From Celoporthe dispersa (taxonomy: Eukaryota; Ascomycota; Sordariomycetes; Diaporthales; Cryphonectriaceae): a DNA stretch of 64,000 nt. A program made the translations under genes and the position numbers. Below are positions 33,200-45,402 of the stretch, piece by piece; the first letter of the stretch is position 1; each line of letters begins with the position of its first letter. The notes beneath the pieces are model-generated. The model saw nothing but the letters and a program-made list of their open reading frames with translations, was not told the origin of the DNA and made no database searches. The stretch is from NCBI GenBank assembly GCA_016584495.1, contig WAID01000001.1, positions 2,718,421-2,782,420 of the forward strand. The letters are read 5' to 3'.

Positions 33200-34578
33200 C
33201 TATGCCTTCACCAGCGTCCGCACCTTGGCCTCGAGCCTGGCAGCATCCACTGGCCTGTATGACCGCTCGTGGGCGGTATACATAGCCAACTTGCCCCACG
33301 TGTCCTCAGCCTGCTTGACCACGGGATGGTCGCCCTTGACGGCATATTTGATGATGGCCTCCCTCGTTGTCTTGTTCCTGGTCGACACGAGTTTCCGGTC
33401 GTTGACCCGTGTCTCGAGGGCGCGCTCGACTTGCTCCCTGGACTTCTGCTCGATGTCCTCCGCGGTGCCGCGCTCGTTGTATGCCTTGACAAACGCCGCC
33501 CAGTCGTCGCCGTATTTCTTCTTGCCCTTCTCGATGATCGCGTCGTGCTTCTTCTGCACCATCTTATCCGCCCTGCCAGGAGAGCATCATCCTCACCCCT
33601 TCTTCTGCTCCATGCTCGAGTACAAGATCGGCTGGCCTGCCGACAGCCACCTGTTCACGTCTTTCAGCTCAAAGGTAGACTCGGCCTCCTGGAACCCTCT
33701 GCCTCCACCCATGATTCGCATGCTGCGCACCGCAATCTCCGTCTGTCCGATCGCCGTGTTCGTGGCCACCGCAGGACCCCAGCCGATCAGCGACTCAAGC
33801 GTCATCGACGGCCTGTACGGCCGCTCGACGCCTCCGGCCTCCATCGTCGCCACATACTTCTGGACCTCCTCGTCCATCTGTTCCAAGCCGGCCTCGGTAG
33901 TTTCCTGCTCGCGCGGCTTCTTGTCCTCCCTCTTCCGCTGCCGTGGTGGTCCTCGGCCCCTACCAGCTCCGGTCCTCGGCTGTTGGCCTCCAAAACGCTG
34001 TCCGCCGCCTAGACGTTGTGGTCGGAAAGAGCCAGGGGCACCGGGGCGTCCTCCAGGACCTGGTCTGTTTCTGCGGGGCGCGCCTTGGAAGCCGCCGCCA
34101 CCAGCTCGGCCTGCAAAGAGAGGCACAAAGCCCGACGAGCCTGGTGCAGGCCTGTCACCACCGCCACCGCTGCCAGTTAGATGTGCTGGTGGGCTGACGA
34201 GCCGAGGTGCGCCGTCTGTGCGTCGCGGGAGGCTCTTGAGGTTGATGACATTTCCCTGTTGGCCCAGCCCGGGCGGGCGAGAGAGGGTCGCGGGGCGTGC
34301 GCCCAGAGTGCGGCGGATGTCAATTGGTCTGCGGCCACCCTGCTGCGAGGGGCTGATGACGACGAAGACGACGGGGCGCCAGGGCTTCTGCTGCTCATGG
34401 CACCGAGGGCCGAGGCGGCTGCGACGGATCGCTTGTATCGTGTGTTGTTGTTGCTGCTGCTGCTGCTGTTGTTCGCGTCATCATCGCTGCGTCGTGTCGT
34501 AGTCGAGAAGGGTCGCTGTCGGATGGATTTTGCTTTGACGCTGCGTCCGAGGACGAGGCGCGCCGCTTGTCGGGGCAT
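33200..34578 (-). CDS. predicted mitochondrial protein, family not recognised
   Basis: The N-terminus MPRQAARLVLGRSVKAKSI followed by RQRPFSTTTRRS is a textbook mitochondrial presequence. A Ser-rich and then Gly/Arg-rich segment follows (GAGRGRGPPRQRKREDKK), then a folded part (YRPSMTLESLIGWGPAVAT; FELKDVNRWLSAGQPILYS) and a basic helical C-terminus (MVQKKHDAIIEKGKKKYG; ETRVNDRKLVSTRNKTTREA). It could be a mitochondrial ribosome component, given size, charge and its recycling-factor neighbour, but I cannot name it. Frame problems: one near 34340, and two around 33573-33596, where an in-frame 24-nt block with stop codons sits between KKG and ADKMVQ. Confidence 0.65.
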
Positions 34579-35477
34579 TGCGCTGAAGCGTCCTTCGAAA
34601 GGAGAAAGGGCCGGGGAGGGGTTTGTTGGCTTTGAGGTTGTAGTTCAATTGGGCGCGGCTTTAGAAAATCATGTCGAAGTTCGAAAGCTCGCGCGGTTGG
34701 TTCCGGTCCTGGGGTCCACTTTGGACAGTGCTGAGTGCGCATCCTATACTTACAAGCACTGTGTCTCAACCACATGCCTACAGATTGTTCATCAGTCTTT
34801 TTTCTTACTTCATCTTGGAATCAGGCTCCAGAATTGCATCTCATCTTCCTGCAATATTCTCGCAATTTTGAAATGTACACGTGTATTCACAGCTACAAAC
34901 ATAATTGTACGCACCTAGACACTTACCGTCAACCAGGTCAAGGTCCGATGTAATTAGCAGGACGGATGAATAGATGAGTAGGAGGGGAAAAATGATATCT
35001 ATGAAGCTTCTTCAGTCGACAGTACCAGCCCTTCGACCGCTGGTGCTTTGACCAGTGTTACATGCTTACATCCTACAAGAAAATTTTCAGAAACGGCGAC
35101 CGGCTCAGGCAAGGACATCGATCATAGGCTATTTTCAACTTTACCTTCAAGGCTATGTGTTCTCATAGTGCAGAGATTCTTCATACAGAGAGAAGCTTTA
35201 CTTAGCAGAGTCGGGGATTCCGTTTATAATTCCGCCATTTGGCCCGTGTGAACCACTCATCCAATCCAATCAGGCATTTACTATTATTCCTGGTAAATGT
35301 GCCATGTCATTGCCTCGATTGTAGTTTCCTTTTCCCTAACGGATTCATGGGTCGATTCAGCATTGAAACGAGGTAGCTCCCCGGACAGGCATCGGTTGTG
35401 GTGCCACCTCTTTCCTTAGGTTCGAATAATCTCCGAAGTTAACTGACTTCTGTGAGGACATTTTAAACATGTTGTAG
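34579..35477. other. intergenic, no feature
   Basis: About 900 bp, AT-rich towards the right. Holds the promoter of the mitochondrial gene on the left; nothing else recognised. Confidence 0.4.
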
Positions 35478-37408
35478 CTAATTCTCCAGTTCCCGTAGCC
35501 TTTGTCTTATCCTACCGATCGTCCCTGATCAATGCGCAAGGCGAAGAAATTCTTCTCGTCCATCTCATCTGTCAAGTCATCAATCTTCCTTGCTATATCC
35601 TTCTGGTCCCTGGATGCCACACAAAGCAACTTCACCCTGGCGCTGGTGGATCCAAGGATAACATTTCTGGAAAATTCCTTGATGAAGTCCCTCGAAATAC
35701 GATCCACTCGATCGGCAATGATGTACACCATATCGAATTTCTGCATGACCTCAACTAACAACCCACAACCCTCTTTGAAACCTTCGTACGATCTGCTATC
35801 CAACTTAAGCAAGCGAGAACGAAGGTCTTCATACCTCTCCACGTCTTCAAGCATGCTCGAGCCTGCCTCAAGGAGCTGAAGTAGTAGACAAACAATGGCT
35901 GACATCGGTTTGATGTTGTCCGGCATATAATCCACTTTCTGACAGTAAAGCTCTGCTACGGCAACTCGGGGACCGTCTTCGTTGCTGCGAGCCTCCCGGC
36001 GCAATGCGCAAGCGATCTCAACTGATGCTGGAGAAAGCCAGCAACATGATGTCTGGGCTGCTGCGGTGAGGCCGTTTAGGACAAGCACGCAATTGTACTT
36101 ACTGTCCTTCCAGTCCTTATATTTCTTCTCCTGGATAAGCATGTCCAGGCAGAACCGATCAAGACCTGGTGGGCGATCGAACGCTGTTCTTAGCAGTGTT
36201 GAATAGTCGCTGACTGTCCTGTCCGGCTGGATTTGATAGTGCGAGAGCTGCCTTTGCAAGGCGAGCAGCCTTTCTTTTGAATATTGGTATGCAGTCCTGT
36301 TTTATTTGTCAGCATGCTGTCTTCAAAGTTTGTCGGCGGTGGCCCAAACCAGTCATTTTGGTCTGCACCTGCTGAACGTCTCTGGATAGCCCTTCAAACT
36401 GGTTTTGGATGTGGTACACCCTTTTGCTGAGTAGTGTATCCGCTTTCGGCACAATCTGAACCATGGCATTCGATATCTCCTTGACCTTTCGTTGAATTAG
36501 AAATGGTGGTCTGATGATGGAATCCAGAAGTCGTCCTGTATTGAGGTCTATGTCAGTGTCAAGCCCTGGTTACACTGGAAACGAGATGGTTAGGCTCACT
36601 CCAAGTTGGTCTTGAATAGTAGTCCGTGGCATCTTGCAAGAATTCAATACCAAGCTTGTAGACCGTCGTAATATAAGTGCTCATCTCGCGCGTGGGATAT
36701 ATCTCCGAGAGTAGAACCATGCGCGAAAATTCGTTCCTCAAATTGAGCATAGCTTCGGCAATGAGATCTTCTTTCCGTTTCGAATTGATGGCCACCTTTT
36801 CAAACAGTCAGAAAGATTGTAGAGCTCGCAAACTCATAGAACGGCGAGAAAGTGTACCGCGAGAAGCAAGGACAAGGCCGCATAGCCAGCGCCGCCGTAG
36901 CCCTGATCAACGCCCTTCATGATCTCAATAATCCCGGAGAACTCTCCTACGAATTTCGTGAAGTCGTTAAGAAATGAGATGACTTCGTTACTTTTAGTAT
37001 TCCTGATTTCCCACTGGCGCTGTGTTGACTTGGCCTGTTTCATCTCTTCTTGGATTTGGCACATAAGCATTGCGTCATCTACTTCTTCGATCCTCTTCTC
37101 AGCTATTCCTTTGCTTGCCTGACGGACGCGCTTGATGCTAGTCAACCGTCTCAGCTTTGAGCCCTTCTCGAGACGGATATTCATCAGAACTTTGTCCCGG
37201 GCCTCGTCCGCCGGTGCCAGTGTGTTCCTAGCCGAGTGTTGGCATATGGATTCATCGAAGGTCCACTAATAATACGGACGACTTACGCCTTTTCTTCATC
37301 TGTCCAGGTGGCTTTCTTCCAGAAAGAGACCGAGTCTTTGCGCTGCTGGCTGGTCTTCGTCTGACCTTTCTCGACAGCGTCGCTGCTCCGAACTGTGGTT
37401 GAATCCAT
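35478..37408 (-). CDS. DUF7708-type protein related to fungal STAND/NACHT N-termini
   Basis: Start at 37408 (MDSTTVRSSDAVEKGQTK), then SFWKKATWTDEEKA, an intron to about 37230, and several short introns after. The DUF7708 region is clear: FSGIIEIMKGVDQGYGGAGY, then AINSKRKEDLIAEAMLNLRN and TVYKLGIEFLQDATDYYSRP, as found at the N-terminus of many fungal NLR-like proteins. The C-terminal part keeps a NACHT-like skeleton (VLVLNGLTAAAQTSCCWLSP; DMVYIIADRVDRIS) but has no P-loop, so ATP binding seems lost or never present. The frame is restored by one base at 35523-35525, extending the end to IGRIRQRLRELEN. It lies head to head with the AAA ATPase at 38121. Confidence 0.75.
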
Positions 37409-38120
37409 TTGAGCAATCCGTGTAGCGCCGAGCTCAGTGGAAGGAATCCAAATACAAATCTGACAACTCCGAGAAGATGAACTCTTTCATCCTGCAAATC
37501 TTACTTACCCCTCACCACAGGCAGATATTTGACCGGCCATCTGCCTGGGCCGAATGAATCTTACTCCTCGCCCACCAACCCAAGTTCGTGAGGTAGACTC
37601 TCGCAATACAGGCCAATCATGAGTCAAACGGTGATCTGATAGCTTCAGCTCCGTCTTGAAAGGGTGTTGAGCAGCGCCGTTTTATTTGCTCCCGCGGAAA
37701 AGTATGACGTGGCGGTCGCTAGTGTCGCTGATAGGTGAGTTCGGAGGGCCATGCAGCTCGAGACTGTCAATATCGGGGACGCAGCCTTGCCGAAATCGAT
37801 CAAATTGTGACACTCCGAGTTACTCTGCTCTGCAATGCCACCACATAGTTCGGCTCGTTCGGGACGCACTCCGATCAATATTGTTGAGTTACCCAATCAG
37901 AGAGTTGTTCTGACTGTTGCCCATATCTAGGGTGTGTCTGGATGTGAAGGGAGACGGGTTGGAAGTGCCCCAGCCCGTACATATAACTTTCGATGGGGAG
38001 GCTCGGGGAGGCTCAGGGAGCCGCAAGTCCCGTATCTCTCTTGTCTTCGAGACTTCTATCTTGATCCGTGTCGTGCATACTCCCGCATGTTCTCGTTTCT
38101 CCTCGGCCTCCAGTGCAACT
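37409..38120. promoter_or_regulatory. divergent promoter region of DUF7708 and AAA genes
   Basis: About 710 bp between two divergent start codons. No other gene. Shared control of the pair is an inference from the arrangement; no named site is visible. Confidence 0.4.
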
Positions 38121-40867
38121 ATGGCCACTCCGACTCAACCTGACGCTGAATATAGCAAGGCTGAGGAGACGTTGGAGAAGAAATACATTGCTCTTTTAGA
38201 GCAACAAGTCCGTATTCTCGAAGAAAAGCTGGCAGTAAGTGCTCCCAAAGCAAAGAGGTTGGCGACATCGGACACTGAAACACTTGCAAGACCCAAGAAC
38301 TCGGATCGCACGGGCCCCGTATCAGCTCGGAAGCCGGGCCAGAACCTGTCTTATATGATGGTGAGGCGATTGGCGATAATGCGAATACATCAGATATTAA
38401 GAGCGGGATTCAGTACCGCATGAAGCGGTACAACAACGAGGGCTTCCTTGTCGAAGAAGCGTACGATCCGAAGAAGCTGGAAGGCGCTAAGTTACCTACT
38501 GCGAGCGCCGCCGCTACCTTCATGCTGTCCTTCGACTCTCTGAAGAACCACACCGACACGGAAATCAAAATTGAGAGTGGACCTGTGCGGAAGATTCTCC
38601 AGGAAACCTTAAAGCATTACCCTGGCTACCATTGGGAGAATCCTCGCCTTGGCATCTTTGCACCTTTCCAGCCCTTGATCCACAACTGGGATGCTTTGAA
38701 CGAGGTCATCGAAAAGAACCCGGACGATCAGGGCTGCAAGGACCTGAGGGAGATCCTCAACGCTATGAGGGCTTCCAAGGAGGTCAAGGAGTACTTCGAG
38801 GCTCGAGACTCGATGGACAAACCGGAGATCGACAACTCAGTTGCTTTCGATTTCCTCTGGACGATCTTTCCCCAGGCGAGACCATCATCCTCCCAAGCTC
38901 TTTCATGAAACAAAAACAGGTCTTCATAGTTCGCGAGGTGTCAGAGGGCACAAGTCATCGCGGTGATCGCAAAAGGTACATGGTCATCACCGCCTGGGCC
39001 TATGACTGGGATGGCACGCGGCGGAAGTTCAACCGAGTTGCCGTTGACCTCAATATTGACTTCTACAAGGGCCAACGGGTGATCACCAGCTTGCCTTGTT
39101 ATCCTTTGCACTACTATCCTGGAGACCGCGCCAAGCTCGAGCAAGACTTGATCAGACGAGGAAAACGATTTCGAGATTTGTGTATGCGTCTGGGGGCAAG
39201 CAAATGTTTGAATACGACGGCCTTGCCTACTTCAGAGGGACGGGAGTCCGCTATATCCATGGGAGTCAGTCAGGTGGACCAGTGAGTCGCACTGTCAAGC
39301 CAACACGCCTGACCGCACACTCTTTACTTACAAGGAGGTTAGCCCGATGACGCAAGTCTTATGCTTCAACTCACACGCTTCCGTCTTGGGCGCTCTATGA
39401 CCTCCGATTTGACAGGCAAGAGCGGCCGTCAGTTAAACGTGAGACTCGCTGTTCCATTCTATTTTCAGCTGCGCTTCTGACGCTATTGCATTCAAGATGA
39501 AAGGGCGAGTTATGATCGACTTCGAGTCGTACATCCAACATGGCCCGAGAGAACCCGTTCCAATGGGCGAACTTACCCTGAATGACGATGAGGATGACGA
39601 GTGCCGCTGCACCGTTTGCATGGCTGACGGTGGGCCGAAGGACAACCAGAAGTATGATTGGGATGCAAACGATGGGCTCAAGGATGAGAGTTTCCACGAA
39701 GAACAGTATCTAATCTGTCCCCACGCGTGTTGGGGTATCACTTGATGGAGAAAAAGTGGGTGGAGCTGCTGGTGGACAGTGTTCAGGATATCGAAAAGCC
39801 GCAGATCACCAACGCGTTCGACAAACTCCAGCTGCCTCCGAAGAAGAAGACGTTGATTCGAGAGCTTGTTCGGAGTCACACAAACGACAAGGCTAAGAAC
39901 AGCAGCAGCCCGAGGAGTCGAATGAATGACCTGACTAAGGGTAAAGGAGAGGGGTTGGTCATCTTACTCCATGGCATGTCGACGACTTGGCGCCCTTGAC
40001 TTGAAGCATCCACTAATGTTCTGTAGGACCTCCTGGAGTTGGCAAGACGTTGACAGCTGGTAACAAACCTTGTATTTCGTGTTGCTGACCTACTGTAGTC
40101 GCGCTAACATGTCCTGAAGAAAGTGTCGCCCAGGTGACAGGAAAGCCGTTGTTTCCGATTGGGGTTGGAGACGTGACAACCGATCCCTCCTTGGTTGAGA
40201 AGAGACTCGAGCAGCTTTTGAACTCGCGGAGGTCTGGCAAGCTGTCATGCTCTTGTAAGCGACCCTCGCCGTTACCACGGATCATAAAACGTTGTCTCAC
40301 AGACTGCAGCGACGAGGCAGATGTCTTCCTTGAAAGCCGAGCCGCAGCCACGGATGTAACGAGGGTGGGCTTAGTATCAGGTAAGGGACCGAACCAGCTT
40401 GTGATGCAAACATGCATTCGGATAGACCGCTCACCGCGTTGAAGTTTTACTCCGTGTTCTAGAATACTACCAGGGTATTCTAGTCCTGACCACCAACCGA
40501 ATCAGGTCCTTCGACATCGCAGTCCAGTCTCGTATCAACCTCGCGATTCAGTTTGGAGATCTCAGTGAGAGGCAGAAAAGACCATAGTCAAAAATCTTCT
40601 CGAACCTCTGGGCGACGACCTTGTCGAGAACAAGGAAAAGTTGTTGAGGTGGATGGGAGACGAAGAAGTGAGCCAGGACTTTTCGGGACTTAACGGTAGA
40701 CAAGTACGAAATGTCATCTTCTCAGCCGCTTCTTTGGCTGGCAACAGGGATTCTGGGGAGAAAATATCTTGAGACTTGATGATGTAAAGAGGATGCTAGA
40801 GGAGACAGTCAGTTTCCAGAAACATCTGCATGAGCTAACCAAAGCCGCACGAGAGAAAAGCGAATGA
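38121..40867 (+). CDS. AAA ATPase with DUF7025 domain
   Basis: Starts MATPTQPDAEYSKAEETLEK with a coiled coil (IALLEQQVRILEEKL). The DUF7025 region contains KRYMVITAWAYDWDGTRRKF and YFRGTGVRYIHGSQSGGP; an acidic/Cys segment follows (DDEDDECRCTVCMADGG). AAA core: GPPGVGKTLTAE (Walker A, at an exon joint near 40027), AQVTGKPLFPIGVGDVTT, VMLFDEADVFLESR (Walker B), VLEYYQGILVLTTNRI (sensor 1) and FDIAVQSRINLAIQF. The intron before Walker A starts with GC at 39974 and ends AG at 40026. Introns also lie near 39283-39468, 40062-40118, 40256-40310 and 40381-40449. Breaks at about 38315, 38870, 39177, 39719, 40216, 40576 and 40773 are each healed by one homopolymer base. The family is widespread and largely uncharacterised in ascomycetes. 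Confidence 0.85.
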
Positions 40868-42708
40868 TGGTGCCGTGAGCGACGCGATTTATATTGGTAG
40901 CTTTATTGTGTCTACGAAATGCTTGAGGTGCTGAACACGCGAGGAACTATTAACTTGCATATGATTCCATCACATTTTATTTGTAGGTTCAATGATTACT
41001 TCAATATGTTATCTTGTTAACGATAGTCTGTTCTAGTAGTAATTTCATGTCAGCGAAATCGGTGAGGAGTCAAGAGAATGTGATTCAATATAACAAATAC
41101 CACGACAGAGTACTATCAAAGCGAATGAGGATATGGTCATACCTACTGGTGGTGTCTATAACTCAAGAACACATGGGCTCGTGTGTCACTCGTATGTCAC
41201 AGAGACTGCGAAGGGGAGAGGAGGGTCTCGAGCGAGCCATCAAAAGGAAGAAGAGGCCGAACAGATAACTTTACCAGCCAGTTTCAAGCGGATCTTCTAT
41301 TCTCTAGAGACTCTGCCTTCCTTAAATTACCCCACATAAACAGGAAGGATTTCTGACTTCAGGCCCATAAGATATAACTGGCTAGCTTTGTGCGCTCTTA
41401 GTTCGTCGACGCGTCCATGAGTGCTATGTTCAGCGGTTGGTGGCGTTCCCTCGTCCACAGTTCCGGCGCTACCTGAAACTCACAGGGCATTCTAAAGGTG
41501 TTAAAGGGAAAAAGATAGGTCGGCAGTATTGTCAGAATTCCTAGTGGCTGTTGCTGTTCTTGCCATTGCCTGTTGTTTACAAGGCTCCTCTATACAGGGA
41601 GCATGGAGGTGAGTAGCGAGACTTCTGGTATTTCCTGCTCCGTATGCTATGCTTGGATCCGACCAGTCTGAGCAAGGCCCAAGGTCTCCATTGCACAGTA
41701 TGATCCAGTGATCTGTCACGCACCGTCAGTCAAGACGATGATCAGGGTACGTTTGAGAGACCCACAAGAGTACCAAAGCAAAAGGCAAAATTCCGAGATT
41801 CAGCTCCACTACAGGGCTGTGAACACTGAACAAGCTGGCCTCGTCCGCTGCGATGGTAGCACGCGAGATCTAACGAACGACACGCCTCGAAGCTAATCTC
41901 GGCGGTTGTGCCTAACGACATGAGAAATACGGCGGCACGGCCGACCTAACATCTTTCTATTCTTATGTCCTGTCACCTAGCTTCTGGTTGCCCGACCCCG
42001 AATCCTGGCTTTGGTTCCCAGCATTGGCAGCGCTCTTGTCGAGGGTGTTCTGGCCGGTCGAAAATGGCGAGTCTAGGCCGCCGAAAACGGCAGCCCAAAC
42101 AGCAACACACGTACTTTAGGTAAAGAATAAACGTTAGGACGGCTTGAAGCATCTCGTTTGTTACCATATGGTAGCTTGGGGCAAGATCAGTCAAACCCTC
42201 AATTATTACCGTGGTGGGACGTTCAACTTATCACATCACAAGAAGTTGAAAAAACTAATGTAAAAGATCACGACAGTTTTCAAAGTGGGAAACCTCTATC
42301 CGATCTGTTTCCTGTGTGAAGGCAAATCGTACTCTGACGAATCCATATGAGAACGGATGGCCTCCAGTATCCTGTCCGTGACCCGAATCTATCCATCCAT
42401 TGGTAACCATCTAAGTTGGCAATCCCAACATGCCTCTGCTTTGGAAGATAGAACAAGGAATCATCCAGATGAATCATCCACAATCTTCCTTTCCAAATCC
42501 GACTACAGATAGGGCCTTGAGGCTGGAAATGCTGCCAGAACCAAATCCTACTACCATCGAGTCACCGAAGCGTTCTGTTAGAATGTCTCTCCCAACGGAG
42601 ACAGGAAAAACAAGGAAGAAAGCGGCCAAAGTCGACAAAGGGAAAAAGAAATATCGTCCGAGAACTTTGAGGCCTCCACGCCTGACAACGTGAAAACAAC
42701 AAGGCTTC
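40868..42708. other. intergenic, no supported gene
   Basis: About 1.8 kb. Short frames only. The stretch at about 42045-42125 resembles one at 25446-25505 (see findings), hinting at a dispersed repeat. Confidence 0.4.
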
Positions 42709-45402
42709 TCACCAGAAGATGAGCCTGCCGTCTGCGCCCCTCGTAGCGCCCATGGCCCTGTTCGCCGTGTCCAGGTTCCAGCCGGTGACATAGGCGTCGT
42801 TGTCCCGCAGCTTCTCGCACGTCAGGGACTCTCGGTAGTGCATGTACCGCAGCGAGTCCCTGACGGTATCGGAGACGGACTGGTAGCCGCTGTCGGGGTG
42901 GTCCGTCTGGACATAGCCAATGTGACCGATGGGGCCCAGCTTGGCCTCCGTGTGGGACATCTTGTCGACGATGTCGCAGAACTCGAACATCGGGCCCTGG
43001 CGCAGGTCGATGACCTTCTTGATGAAGTCGATCTTCCTGTGGATATGAGGGGTGGTCTTGCCCTCGTCGTCAGTCGCGACGAAGTCCTTCTCCTTGGGGA
43101 GGTTGGACTGGGCCACGCCGCTGTAGCCTTCCTGCTCGGTCCAGGTGAACCCCAGCGCGTCGACGGCCTTGCGCTTGTGATACTTCATGTGGTCCGTCTC
43201 GAGGTCCACCCAGAGCCCCAGGCGGCAGGCCTCACAGATAAAGCCGGCGCTGAAAAACATGCGCTGCGTGGGCTTCTTGCACTTGTCGCACTCGTGCACC
43301 TCGGCCCAGATGCCGTAGTTGTTTATACTGCACTGAAAATTGGTCGACCGGTAGCCTCGGTCGAAGGTCTCGAGCCAGAGGTCCTCGCCGTACATGGCCT
43401 TGGCGAGGGCGAAGCTGATGATGACCTCCTTGGGGGTCACGCTCTCGAGCAGCTCCTGGGACCAGTCCTCCCTCTTGAACTCGGGCAGAGCGATCGGCTC
43501 GTCCTCATCGTCGTCATCGTCGTCCTGTATGAAGCCAGCCATCTCCGCCTGTAGCTGGATGGCCTCGATCTGCCGGGCAGCCTCTGCCAGGACCGGGGCC
43601 CCCTCAACGGCGATCTCGGCGTCTACGGCCAGCTTGAGATCATAGACTGCCATTGTATAAGGGATGCAGAAGGCCGGCAGGGGCAGGGCCTCCAGGAATC
43701 GACGAAGCAGAGAGGCGGTATCGGTGATCATGTGGTCCTGACCAGCACCTGTACCAGAGAAGAAAAGTATTAGCAGAAAGAAAGGTATATGTGTAGAGCG
43801 ACTGTCAACTTTTAGGCTGGACACTGCTTACCATAGATGGCGGGAAGAAGACGATAGAAAAGAAGACCAACAACCGCGGTTGGGATCTTGACGCCCGAGT
43901 CCGTCCAGGTGACGCCGAATGTGCCCTTGCGGGACGTCTCCAGTTCCTTTCCGTCCCAGACCTTGAACTTGTCATTCTTCCACATGCAGCCGCGCTCGAA
44001 CAGAGGGGCGATGTCGGTGTGGATATAGGTGCCACGCTCCTTCTGGAGATCGGCAATAAGGTCGAGGAAGCGGGAGACATGGTGAAGACGGAACATCTCG
44101 CAGTTGAAAATCTCCAGCTTCTTGAGCTTGGGCAGCAGCTTGACGATGCCAGCAGCGACGCGGTCATCCACAAAATCCACGTTGGCAAGCGTGAGGTAGA
44201 ACGTATTGTGGCTGTGAAGACTGAAAGACCGGAAGAGGCGGCAGAGGGAGGTTCCCATGCGCCAGTAGTCCGACTTGGGGCGGAATGCCTTGTCCTTGTT
44301 GACGTGCCAGTCTCGGTGAGATCGGGTGACCATCAGATGCTAGCAAATCGAAAGAGTCCATTAGTCCCTGATGACGCCAGAGCATTTCCTTTTTTCCTTT
44401 CTTTTTTTCTTTTTTGCTAGGATGTATGCCTTGAAGGACGAAAGGAAGTGATGAGATGAGAAGAGAAGAAGGCTTACCAAGGCACCACGGGACTCCGAAT
44501 TTGCACCGGCCTCGCCCTTGGATCGCAGCTGGTCGAGCTCCTCGTCGTTGTACTCGGAGTTGAACAGGTTGCCATGGGTGAGATCATACATGACCTGGTA
44601 GTCGCCGACGATCCAGGCCGCCTCGGTACAGGTCTGGAAGAGAGCTGCACGGCTGGTGTAGGGAGGTAACCGAAGATCTGCTCGGCGACAAGCTTGTCCA
44701 GGCCCAACATATCCAGGAGGGTGGGCTTGGCAGGACGGTTTGTGCGGCGGGCCATTCTTCCCTGGCCCTTCAGGCTGAGGCGGGAATTGATGAGCGGTCG
44801 GACTGGGAACTTGGGTCCCGGTTGCATAGGAGCCTGGCTTCTGCATTAGCACCGATAGAGAGATATCAGGCAGGATTGTTGGGACAACTTACAGCCATGA
44901 TGATGTGCTCCTGGTCTGGGTAGGAAATAGTGGCCATCTTGACCTGCTCCTCGGCAGAGAGGACTTTCTGTATGGGTTTCTTTCCCCAGGACGAGGCGCT
45001 GTTATTGAACTTGCCGTGGTTGGACCAAGACTTGTTGTTCTCTCTGCCGTAGGAAGACCAAGACTTGTCGTTCTCTTTGCCGTGGTAGGACCAAGAGTCG
45101 TCGTCCTCTTTGCCGCCTCGGGATCGCAGGCGATTGGAAACGGTCTGGTCGGTGAAAGCCTGGCAGATCTTCTGGTACTTTGCGTGATCGTGACCGGCAG
45201 GAGCAGCCAGCCAGTTGTCGCGGAGCTCTGCTGCAGTCGGCGCAGATCCGGGGTTGCCAGCATGGGCCGACTTCAGCTTCTGCAGGAACTCGAACTGTTC
45301 ATCGGTGAGCTCGGACTTGGCCTCGTAAAGGCCCATCCACATCTGTGCCTGTTGGTCGGCACGGCGGGGGTTGAAGCCCGTTACGACGACTCGCTGAGAC
45401 AT
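42709..45402 (-). CDS. F-box-like protein with C-terminal zinc-ribbon motif
   Basis: Four exons. Exon 1 (from 45402, MSQRVVVTGFNPRRADQQAQ) has a repeated segment: SWSYHGKENDK, SWSSYGRENNK, SWSNHGKFNN, three tandem 11-13 residue units. Exon 2 holds the F-box-like stretch TLLDMLGLDKLVAEQIFGYL, then SRAALFQTCTEAAWIVGDYQ. Exon 3 (after RGAL) reads MVTRSHRDWHVNKDKAF and has LRR-like lines (LPKLKKLEIFNCEMFRLHH). Exon 4 has an acidic run (DDDDDDEDE) and CDKCKKPTQ...FICEAC, a CxxC-CxxC site. Substrate adaptor for an SCF ubiquitin ligase is the family expectation, not shown. One base is missing at 44661-44663. Introns lie at about 44833-44893, 44342-44479 and 43750-43830. Confidence 0.75.
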
